Assembly: GCA_031553675.1 (NCBI GenBank)
Contig: JAVBLF010000125.1
Location: 1 to 10,999 of the forward strand
Reading direction: 5' to 3'
Source of the DNA: JAVBLF01 sp031553675
GTDB lineage: Bacteria; Bacillota; Clostridia; Christensenellales; CALWSW01
DNA length: 10,999 nt
Part shown: positions 1 through 5,905 of the stretch, in pieces
Numbering within the stretch: the first letter of the stretch is position 1
How the letters are laid out: every line of letters starts with the position of its first letter
Notes under the pieces: model-generated
Seen by the model: the letters and a program-made list of their open reading frames with translations, nothing else
Databases searched by the model: none
Told to the model about the DNA's origin: nothing
Program-made: the position numbers and the translations under genes

Positions 1-479
1 CCTTGGGCGATGATCTCGGGCAGATCGTCACGCAACGTCGGTTCACCGCCCGAAAGCTGGATGTTGAACGGCCCGCCGCAGCGCAGCAGCATGTCGTAAT
101 AGCGGCCGGTGTCGAGCAAACTCGGATCGGGCGGGGCGTCGGCGTCGCTCGATGCGAAACAGACCGGACAGCGCAGATTGCAGCGCTGGGTCACCTCCAC
201 CAAAACGCAGCAGGTCAACTGCTTGTGTTCGGCGCAGAGCCCGCAATCGTAAGGGCAGCCGCGCGCAACGGCGGTGTCGCAGACGGGTGGCGTCAATTCG
301 GCGAGCGGCCGATCCTGCCATGCCTCTAAATCGGCAGCGCCATCCCATACGACGGTCGAAAACGCGCCGTGCGTGGGACAGCTTTTGTCGAGATAGACAG
401 CGCCGTCCCGTTCGACATAAGCGGCGTCGATCCGCTCCAGGCAGACCGGACAGACGCTTTGTGTCGCATGCGTTTCCAT
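1..479 (-). CDS. trsS: TrsS-type radical SAM protein, N-terminal part (cut by window edge)
   Basis: Only the first 159 residues are in the window. They show an N-terminal cysteine-rich region (CPVC at residues 10-13, CPTHG at 34-38, CPYDCGLC at 75-82, an adjacent Cys pair at 90-91). A radical SAM motif follows, with C100, C104 and C107 in RCNLRCPVCFAS, which would hold the 4Fe-4S cluster that cleaves S-adenosylmethionine. Then comes the LSGGEPTLRDDLPE segment typical of SPASM/MoaA-like enzymes. The layout matches what I recall of the TrsS family, in which some members are selenoproteins. Here every position is encoded by a Cys codon and there is no in-frame TGA. The start ATG (477-479) overlaps the kynureninase stop TGA (479-481) by one base, so translation is probably coupled. 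The target is unknown. The radical SAM call is firm; the TrsS assignment rests on motif layout and neighbours. Confidence 0.87.
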   Translation of the reverse strand, partial: METHATQSVCPVCLERIDAAYVERDGAVYLDKSCPTHGAFSTVVWDGAADLEAWQDRPLAELTPPVCDTAVARGCPYDCGLCAEHKQLTCCVLVEVTQRCNLRCPVCFASSDADAPPDPSLLDTGRYYDMLLRCGGPFNIQLSGGEPTLRDDLPEIIAQ

Positions 480-1759
480 CACACCACCAGGCTCCGCGCA
501 TGGCTGAAAGGTTCATAGGCCTTCGTCGCTGCAATCTCCTCGAGAATATCGACGCAACGGTGGACGTCCTCGAACGAGACATAAAGGGCGACCGGTGCCA
601 AACGCACGACGTTTGGCTCGCGAAAATCCGGTATGACGCCGCGCGTTTTCAAAGCCAGACAGATGCGGTAGGCCTCGTCGTGTTCGAGTGCGACGTGACC
701 GCCCCGCCGCGCATCCTCGCGCGGGTTCCCGACCGCATAGCCGTACGGTGCGAGGCGTTTGTCCACCAAGTACATCAAGTATTCCGTCAGCGCGAGCGAT
801 TTTTCCCGCACGCGCGTCATTCCGGCTTCCGCAAAGATGTCGAGCGCGCCCTCGAGCGCCGCCATGCCGAGGAGGGGCGGCGTTCCGGTCAAGAACGCGT
901 CGGCGTCGGGTGCCTGTTCAAAGGTCTGCAAAAGCTGAAACTGCGTCGATTTCCGGTTTCCATGCCAGCCAGCCAGGCCAACCGCTTTGCCGAAGTGCTT
1001 GCGGTTGACGAAAAGCCCCCCGACCGCGCCAGGTCCGGCGTTCAAATATTTGTAATTGCACCAAACGGCGAAATCGGCGTCGATCGCCTTGAGATCATGC
1101 GGCACCGAGCCGATCGAGTGGCAGAGATCCCAGCCAACGAGTATACCGCGATCGTGGGCTTCCCGTGTGATGCGCGCCATGTCGAGGAGCTGCGCGCTCC
1201 GGTAGAGCACGGACGGCAAAAAGACGATCGCGATCTCATCGCTCATCGCCGCGATCACGTCGTCTTCGTCGATCGTGCGACCATCCCGACTGCGTACGAC
1301 CTGCACGATCTCCGCCGGATCGAGCCCCTTCAGCCGAATTTGGCTGTCGATGGCGTAGCGATCAGTCGAAAAGTTGAGGTCGTCGACCAAGATTTTGACG
1401 CGTTTGCCCTGCGGTTGGTAAAAGGTCGCAATCGCCTGGTGGATGTTGATCGTCGTGCTGTTCGTCACCGTCACTTCGTCGGCGTCGGCGCCGACCAGAG
1501 GCGCAACCTTCTTTCCGAGAAAGCTCGGGTACAAAAAGTACTTGCCTTCCTCGACGTTCCAAATCCGAATGCCCTGCGTCTTCCAGACGTCGAGCAAACG
1601 CAGGATCGCTGCTTCGCCGTCTTTCGAGCACAAGCCGAGTGAATTGCCGTCAAGGTAGATTTCGCCGTCAACCACGAAAAACCGCTCGCGAAACGAGCGA
1701 AGGGGATCGCGTTCGTCCAGCGAGCGGGCGTAGGGGAGGCCGAGTTCGTGTCTTTGCAT
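479..1759 (-). CDS. kynU: Kynureninase (PLP-dependent, class V aminotransferase fold)
   Basis: This 426-residue protein has the usual kynureninase length. Known members split L-kynurenine, or 3-hydroxykynurenine, into anthranilate and alanine in the cytoplasm. Visible hallmarks are LDGNSLG at 37-42, the PLP-phosphate region VTNSTTIN at 98-105, NFSTDRY at 129-135, WDLCHS at 210-215 with D211 facing the pyridine nitrogen, and NYKYLNAGPG at 235-244 with K237 as the Schiff-base lysine. GWHGN (264-268), GTPPLL (292-297) and DFREPNVVR (378-386) follow. Compared with well-studied enzymes there are changes near the substrate site: GWHGN where many have GW-GH, and VLYRSA where many have VNYRTG. The start was chosen because GAGG lies 5 bases upstream (1765-1768); the reading frame extends further but only through a repeat. 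It lies inside a molybdenum-enzyme operon, which is unusual. A changed substrate or a C-S lyase role cannot be excluded. Confidence 0.9.
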   Translation of the reverse strand: MQRHELGLPYARSLDERDPLRSFRERFFVVDGEIYLDGNSLGLCSKDGEAAILRLLDVWKTQGIRIWNVEEGKYFLYPSFLGKKVAPLVGADADEVTVTNSTTINIHQAIATFYQPQGKRVKILVDDLNFSTDRYAIDSQIRLKGLDPAEIVQVVRSRDGRTIDEDDVIAAMSDEIAIVFLPSVLYRSAQLLDMARITREAHDRGILVGWDLCHSIGSVPHDLKAIDADFAVWCNYKYLNAGPGAVGGLFVNRKHFGKAVGLAGWHGNRKSTQFQLLQTFEQAPDADAFLTGTPPLLGMAALEGALDIFAEAGMTRVREKSLALTEYLMYLVDKRLAPYGYAVGNPREDARRGGHVALEHDEAYRICLALKTRGVIPDFREPNVVRLAPVALYVSFEDVHRCVDILEEIAATKAYEPFSHARSLVV

Positions 1760-1779
1760 AGAAACCTCACTTTTTTTCT

Positions 1780-1865
1780 GTACTTTTCTTGTAAGAAAAG
1801 TACCAAAAGAACTCTGCATGCCTGCGGCACCCCGGAATCCCCGCCAAGACGATGGCGGGGATTCC
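1780..1865. repeat. Intergenic double-hairpin repeat, copy 1
   Basis: The 153-base gap between the C-GCAxxG-C-C gene and kynU holds two perfect inverted repeats. One has 12-bp arms GGAATCCCCGCC (1834-1845) and GGCGGGGATTCC (1854-1865) around an 8-base loop. The other has 11-bp arms GTACTTTTCTT (1780-1790) and AAGAAAAGTAC (1793-1803). Read on the minus strand, the order is GC-rich hairpin, CCGGGG, a spacer with CAGAGTTCTTTTGG, then the AT-rich hairpin. The same arrangement recurs near 5777-5884 in the opposite orientation. No run of T follows either hairpin, so they are not classical terminators. The repeat lies in transcribed leader sequence of kynU and may act on mRNA stability or read-through. 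Confidence 0.7.
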
Positions 1866-1912
1866 GAAGCGACGGGGATGCGCTGCGCTGGGGTGCATTC
1901 CAACTGTTTTGC

Positions 1913-2341
1913 TTACGGGGATTCGTTGGGATCGTAGCCGTTGGCGTAGAGCAGCTCCATGCACTTTTCGAAGCTCTCTTTCATGATGCTCGGGCAGGTT
2001 TGCATGCGTTCTTCCTTGGTCGGGCCGACGAGCTGTGCGCACTCGCAGGACTGGAAATGTTCCTCGAACCAGTTCGCAAAATCGGCGATCATGTTGGGAT
2101 AACCCTTGCCCGTCGCTTCGTGCGGGAGGCCGCTGCCGCAGAAGTATCCCAGCATGCAGCATCCGCCCGTCAGCGTTCCGCAGGCCCGCCGCGTCACCAT
2201 GCCGCCGCGCAGTCCGCACAGTGCCCGCATCATGTCTTCGTTTTCTTTCCCTTGCATTTCGAGGGCGAGTTTCACCATGATCTGGCTACAGCCGAATCCC
2301 TCCATCGAAAGTGCCATGATCCGTTCCATCAATTCGTCCAT
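1913..2341 (-). CDS. C-GCAxxG-C-C family protein (DVU_1555-like)
   Basis: This is a small cytoplasmic protein of 142 residues with ten cysteines. They are C18 (FGCSQ), C42 in LCGLRGG, C54 and the pair C61-C62 in ACGTLTGGCC, C68, C99 and C101 (SCECAQ), C116 (TCPSIM) and C127. The GLRGG plus CGTLTGG signature is that of the C-GCAxxG-C-C family. These proteins often accompany redox and metal enzymes and are thought to bind a cluster or a metal; no reaction is established. Here the gene lies 36 bases after the methyltransferase and in the order seen in Desulfovibrio DVU_1555/1556. ATG at 2341 is preferred over a GTG two codons upstream because of the ribosome binding site spacing. The family call is solid, the molecular role unknown. 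Confidence 0.88.
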   Translation of the reverse strand: MDELMERIMALSMEGFGCSQIMVKLALEMQGKENEDMMRALCGLRGGMVTRRACGTLTGGCCMLGYFCGSGLPHEATGKGYPNMIADFANWFEEHFQSCECAQLVGPTKEERMQTCPSIMKESFEKCMELLYANGYDPNESP

Positions 2342-2348
2342 GTCCACA

Positions 2349-2353
2349 CCTCC
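2349..2353 (-). promoter_or_regulatory. Ribosome binding site deciding the start of the C-GCAxxG-C-C gene
   Basis: GGAGG on the minus strand lies 7 bases before ATG 2341 but only 1 base before the in-frame GTG at 2347. The spacing therefore favours the ATG and a 142-residue product. Confidence 0.75.
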
Positions 2354-2377
2354 AGTTGTTCCGGTTCCTCGAGAGCG

Positions 2378-3049
2378 TTACGGGTTCTTTTGTGCCCAAA
2401 GTGTGACATACGTGATGTGTCGGGCAGAAAGTCCGGCGGGCAAGCAACCGTCGCTGAAGCAAGCGCGGAGATCGCAACCTTGCCAGATCCGCTCGGCCAC
2501 AAAGCGTTTGAGCGCTTCGGCGTGATCGTCCGTCCCGATCACCGAAAAGCCCCGTCTTTCGATCGCGCTCGCCCAGCCCTGCCGGTCGAAGATGGACGCG
2601 TTCGTTTGTAGCGCGGCGAGATCGCTGACAAGGAGGACGCCACCGGGCTTCAGTACGCGCCACGCCTCGTCCAAGGATTTGTCAAGTGTTTCTTGCCGAA
2701 GACATTCGCTCAGCACGCATTCGAAGAGCACGGCGTCAAAGGCTTCGTCGGCGTGGGGGAGGGCGTCGGCAGAAGCGATCGCAAACGCGATCGGCAAGTG
2801 CTCGGAAAGCACTTGGGCTGCTTGGATCCGCGCTTGGGATGGGTCGACGCCAAAGCAGGCAAAGCCCTGCGCCGCGAGTTCCCGAAGCGTCGTGCCGTCG
2901 CCGCAGCCGACGTCGAGCACTTGGCCGGAACGAAGGCCGGCAAGATCGAACAATTGCCGCGTCAACGCAAAGCCGCCGGGATGCATGCTTTCGCTACAAG
3001 CGCACCAAGCATCGCTTTCGCGGGGAAGGGGTGTCGAGATCTTTTTCAT
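2378..3049 (-). CDS. trsM: SAM-dependent methyltransferase (TrsM / DVU_1556-like)
   Basis: This is a 223-residue class I methyltransferase. Motif I is QVLDVGCGDGTT at 43-54, the acidic residue closing strand 2 is GVDP at 67-70, motif II is FDAVLFECVLSE at 104-115, and the post-II LKPGGVLLVSDL runs 133-144. The N-terminus carries HPGGFALTRQL (23-33), a lead-in I associate with the DVU_1556/TrsM group. The C-terminal third has RFVAERIWQGCDLRACFSDGC with three cysteines (C192, C197, C202), which could hold a metal or a thiol substrate. ATG 3049 overlaps the stop of the preceding redox gene as ATGA, so the two are translationally coupled, and this start is preferred over longer readings. The acceptor is unknown. 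Its steady company with the TrsS-type radical SAM protein suggests that they share a substrate. Confidence 0.87.
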   Translation of the reverse strand: MKKISTPLPRESDAWCACSESMHPGGFALTRQLFDLAGLRSGQVLDVGCGDGTTLRELAAQGFACFGVDPSQARIQAAQVLSEHLPIAFAIASADALPHADEAFDAVLFECVLSECLRQETLDKSLDEAWRVLKPGGVLLVSDLAALQTNASIFDRQGWASAIERRGFSVIGTDDHAEALKRFVAERIWQGCDLRACFSDGCLPAGLSARHITYVTLWAQKNP

Positions 3050-3276
3050 TTGTCTTCCAGCGATCGTTCGACGTGCAGCATCTTTCCGGTCGCCAATTCC
3101 TCCGGAACGTAGACCAGCCCGCAGCTCGGGCAGCGCGGAAGTTCGACGGGGAAACCGTCTCCGAGATAACTCAAATGCACGTTCCCCACTTCGAGCAGAA
3201 CGCCGCATCGATCGCATACCAATTCGAGGCCCGACAATGTAAGCCCTGTGTCATTACGTTTGTCTTCCGGCATCAT
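3046..3276 (-). CDS. Small four-cysteine redox protein (DVU_1557-like)
   Basis: This protein of up to 76 residues has two knuckles, CDRCG (C21, C24) and CPSCG (C49, C52). That spacing suits a rubredoxin-like iron site or a zinc ribbon. Between them lies SYLGDGFPVELPR, and the C-terminus has VYVPEELATGKMLHVERSLEDK-type residues matching what I recall of the DVU_1557 redox family. It begins 44 bases after the large flavo/iron-sulfur gene and ends in the ATGA overlap with the methyltransferase, so all three are surely co-translated. Two adjacent ATG codons (3276 and 3273) are possible starts; an AGG at 4 or 7 bases upstream does not separate them clearly. A likely role is electron transfer with the 771-residue protein, inferred only from context. 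Confidence 0.85.
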   Translation of the reverse strand: MMPEDKRNDTGLTLSGLELVCDRCGVLLEVGNVHLSYLGDGFPVELPRCPSCGLVYVPEELATGKMLHVERSLEDK

Positions 3277-3320
3277 CTCACCTGCCTTTCATCGCATTCA
3301 AAGCGCAGAGCGTTCGCCGT

Positions 3321-5636
3321 TTACTCGGCGCGAAAGTCCATGCGGTGGCTGTACGCGTTGTAGACGGTGTAGCCGCCGTCCGAAGCTTCGTACTCAACCC
3401 AGAACGTGACGTTTTGCGGTCGATAGCAGGCGATGAAGTGGCCGCTCTTGGGATCGCGAAAACGGGCTTTCGTCGCCTCGGCTTCGGCAATGCAGGTCGC
3501 GACTTCACGCCTTAAGATCATGCGGTCCTCGAGCTTTTCCGCGAGTTCCGGACGCATCGCAATGTGAAGAGGTTCGGGCAGGTCGGTCGCCTCCTTCCAT
3601 AGCGTTTCGAGCAAGCGCTGTTTCAGTGATGCGCGATTTTCCTGCCGCTCCGACCACCCCGGAGGATGGTGCTTTGCGGCGGCATCGCCAAAGAGCAATT
3701 CGAGCAAGTGTGTGGCGTCCTTGCCTTGCGCCAAAAAGCGATCGCGGCAATTGACGCAGTAGGTCAGGTGGCGCGACTCGGAGCGTCCCTCGGAACGTAC
3801 GGCGGCAAATGCCGCCATCTCGTCGGCAACTTCGCGGTTCGCGATCGGGGTCAGGCCACCGTATCCGCAGCAAGGCGACACTTCGCCGGTGTAAGGCCCC
3901 TCCTCCAAACGGTACCCCATGCGCGTCGCGAGCGTTCGAATTCCGCTTTGTACGGCGCCGTCATGACGCGTCCCACAAGCGTCGTGTACGAAGAGGGCCG
4001 CGTCCCGACCGTTGACAGCCCCGTCGGGCAAGGCTTCGTCTTCGTAAACGGCCCAAATGCCGCTCGCATCGGGGTCGATCTCGTCGCGCAAGGTGGACAG
4101 GCAACTCGGGCAGGCCGCGATGATCCGCGGTTTGCCGAGCGCGTCCCAATGCGATCGAAGCTTGTCGATCGTCGCGCGATACAGATCGTCGCGCCCCGCC
4201 CAGCGTTCCGTAATGCCACAGCACCCAAGCATGAGGCCGACGCCGCCGGACAAACGCGCGCAGAGATCGGCATACGCCGCCTCGACGATGCTCGGTTCGG
4301 ACGCGGCGAGCTGACAACTCGGAAAAAAGAGGTAGGCGCTCGATTCGCAACCGGGCTGGTGGCGGGCGAGAAAAGCCGCATCCGAATTGCTGTATGCCGT
4401 GTCGAGCAGAGCGAATTCGTGGGCCGACGGAGGCATTTTCTCGGTGGTGACCATCTTGTGCCGCGCCGCCAGAAAGATGTCCGCCATGTTCAGGCCATTG
4501 GGGCAGATCGACCCGCATTGCCCACAAAGCGAACACGCGTTGATCATGCCGTTGGCGTGGTGGGTGCCCATCGAGATCGACAGGTTGTTGTAGACTTCGC
4601 GCACGTAGCGCTTCGGGTAGGATTTGTAGTGGCGGAGGAAGGCGCAGCCCTTGACGCATTCGAGGCATTCACACTGGATGCAGCGCTCAGCCTCGCGTTG
4701 CGCTTCCTCGCGCGAATATCCCTCCTCGCCACTGGCCAATATCGGTGGCGCGGCTTCGATCGCGTCGAGCTTCGTGTAAAGCGTCGTCGTGAATCCGCCT
4801 TCGCCTTCGCGTCCCGCCGTCAACGAAACGGCTCGCAGCGCACGTTCGATGCTCGTCGCGGCGCTCCGGCCGTCGTAGATGTCGCTGATCGGCGAATGCG
4901 CCGCAGCCTCAAAACGCCGACGACGCCCCGCGAAGAGCCGCGGCCATTTCGTCGCAAGCGTGTTTTCGTTGGCATCTCCCGCGAGCAGACTCTCACACGC
5001 GACGAAAACCGCATCGAAGCCCTGTGCCTCGCGCCATGCATCGAGCGCTTCGCCACCGGACAGATCGACGGCTTGTCCCATGCAGAACGCGATCGGGTAT
5101 TTCTGATGCAGGACAGCGAAATCGTCTTCCATCGCGGATTCGGGCAGCACATCACGCGCGATTTCCCAGAGCGAGCCGCCCAAGCGCTCCGTCGCTTCCC
5201 ACACCGTGACACGGATGCCTTTTTTCGCCAAATCGAACGCCGCCGTGACGCCGCGCAGACCTCCGCCGACGATCGCGACCGATTCCGACCGCTTGGGCAA
5301 AAAGAGCGGCGGACGGCGTGGCTGCTTGGCGTGGGCTGTGGCAGCCCGCTCCAAATCTCGGATGCGGATTGCGCCGCCGATCTCCGTGCGCTTGCAGACG
5401 CGTTCGCAGGGTGCGTCGCAGCAGCGCGACACGATCTCCGGAAAGGGCACCGCCTTGGCATACATCGCATACGCCGCAGCCCAATCGCCTGCCGCGATCG
5501 CTTTCGACATGCCGCGCGCATCGACGTGCAGCGGACAAGCCGCCACACAGGCTGGCGGCTGTTCCTGCGTACACAACGCCTCGACGCGCCGTAGCAGCTT
5601 CTGATCCAGCACGTTTTCTTTCGTGACGCGTTCCAT
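3321..5636 (-). CDS. Flavo/iron-sulfur oxidoreductase with HdrB-like CCG domains (DVU_1558-like)
   Basis: This 771-residue protein is built from several modules. The N-terminal GltD-like cluster domain has C30, C34 (ACVAACPLHVDARG) and C72, C73, C77, C81. An FAD-binding Rossmann start, AIVGGGLRGVTAAFDLAKKG, sits at 121-140. Two ferredoxin-like clusters follow: C319, C322, C324, C327, C331 and C368, C371, C374, C378 ending in CPNG. Two cysteine-rich CCG domains of HdrB/GlpC type contain CCGITERW (472-479), CPSC (509-512), HDACGTRHDG (551-560), CCGYGG (589-594) and CVNC (627-630). A C-terminal region of about 100 residues has no motif I recognise. The second Rossmann fold that binds NAD(P)H in GltD-type enzymes is not seen: the sequence passes from FDAVFVA (207-213) to the closing DGRSAATSIERAL (255-267) within about 45 residues. 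It probably carries electrons between the aldehyde oxidoreductase and a cytoplasmic partner. AAGG lies 10 bases before the ATG. Confidence 0.88.
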   Translation of the reverse strand: MERVTKENVLDQKLLRRVEALCTQEQPPACVAACPLHVDARGMSKAIAAGDWAAAYAMYAKAVPFPEIVSRCCDAPCERVCKRTEIGGAIRIRDLERAATAHAKQPRRPPLFLPKRSESVAIVGGGLRGVTAAFDLAKKGIRVTVWEATERLGGSLWEIARDVLPESAMEDDFAVLHQKYPIAFCMGQAVDLSGGEALDAWREAQGFDAVFVACESLLAGDANENTLATKWPRLFAGRRRRFEAAAHSPISDIYDGRSAATSIERALRAVSLTAGREGEGGFTTTLYTKLDAIEAAPPILASGEEGYSREEAQREAERCIQCECLECVKGCAFLRHYKSYPKRYVREVYNNLSISMGTHHANGMINACSLCGQCGSICPNGLNMADIFLAARHKMVTTEKMPPSAHEFALLDTAYSNSDAAFLARHQPGCESSAYLFFPSCQLAASEPSIVEAAYADLCARLSGGVGLMLGCCGITERWAGRDDLYRATIDKLRSHWDALGKPRIIAACPSCLSTLRDEIDPDASGIWAVYEDEALPDGAVNGRDAALFVHDACGTRHDGAVQSGIRTLATRMGYRLEEGPYTGEVSPCCGYGGLTPIANREVADEMAAFAAVRSEGRSESRHLTYCVNCRDRFLAQGKDATHLLELLFGDAAAKHHPPGWSERQENRASLKQRLLETLWKEATDLPEPLHIAMRPELAEKLEDRMILRREVATCIAEAEATKARFRDPKSGHFIACYRPQNVTFWVEYEASDGGYTVYNAYSHRMDFRAE

Positions 5637-5672
5637 GCTTTCGACACCTTTCTTTTAAGAACCTGTATCTTC

Positions 5673-5701
5673 ATTATACAACGCGCGGATGCAAAAATCG
5701 A
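5673..5701 (-). promoter_or_regulatory. Probable promoter of the flavo/iron-sulfur gene operon
   Basis: The minus strand has a perfect TATAAT at 5678-5673, about 36 bases before the start codon at 5636. At 17 bases further upstream the -35 position reads TCGATT (5701-5696), a weak match, so an activator may be needed. It falls after the repeat in the 263-base gap behind mop, which suggests that the downstream genes have their own transcript. Confidence 0.55.
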
Positions 5702-5776
5702 CGCAAAGCGATACGGCCGTGCGTCGATGGTGTGCAATCCAGTGGGGGAGGGGCGTATGCCGCAACGCGTCCCATC

Positions 5777-5884
5777 GGAATCCCCGCCGCCATTCTGGCG
5801 GGGATTCCGGGGACGAGGTTTGCGAAATGGAAGATTTCGCAAAGCACAGAAGTTTCTTTGCTACTTTCTTTTCAAAGAAAGTAG
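5777..5884. repeat. Intergenic hairpin repeat, copy 2
   Basis: The 263-base gap between mop and the flavo/iron-sulfur gene holds three inverted repeats. The first has 12-bp arms GGAATCCCCGCC (5777-5788) and GGCGGGGATTCC (5797-5808), identical to copy 1 apart from the loop. The second has 10-bp arms TTTGCGAAAT (5819-5828) and ATTTCGCAAA (5834-5843). The third has 11-bp arms CTACTTTCTTT (5861-5871) and AAAGAAAGTAG (5874-5884). The flanks CCGGGG and CAGAAGTTTCTTT match copy 1 when that copy is read on the other strand, so the two copies lie in opposite orientation. The middle hairpin is absent from copy 1. Confidence 0.7.
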
Positions 5885-5887
5885 GGA

Positions 5888-5905
5888 AAGTAACCCCCGT
5901 TACTT
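5888..5905 (-). terminator. Weak hairpin at the end of mop
   Basis: Arms AAGTAAC and GTTACTT (7 bp, 4-base loop) overlap the stop codon of mop and are followed on the minus strand by the pyrimidine-rich TTCCCTACTTTCTTT. It could slow or stop transcription, but the stem is AT-rich and there is no clean T run. Confidence 0.3.

Noticed and set aside
152..1642. A 496-codon open frame on the plus strand, antisense to kynU and trsS
   Set aside because: It spans two real genes, has no ribosome binding site and no recognisable motif.
1760..1903. A 48-codon N-terminal extension of kynureninase
   Set aside because: The extension translates the hairpin repeat. The GAGG ribosome binding site at 1765-1768 and family alignment both favour the start at 1759.
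3666..5594. A 642-codon open frame on the plus strand, antisense to the flavo/iron-sulfur gene
   Set aside because: Its Arg-rich, motif-free product is an effect of GC-rich third positions. The minus-strand gene carries all the cysteine motifs.
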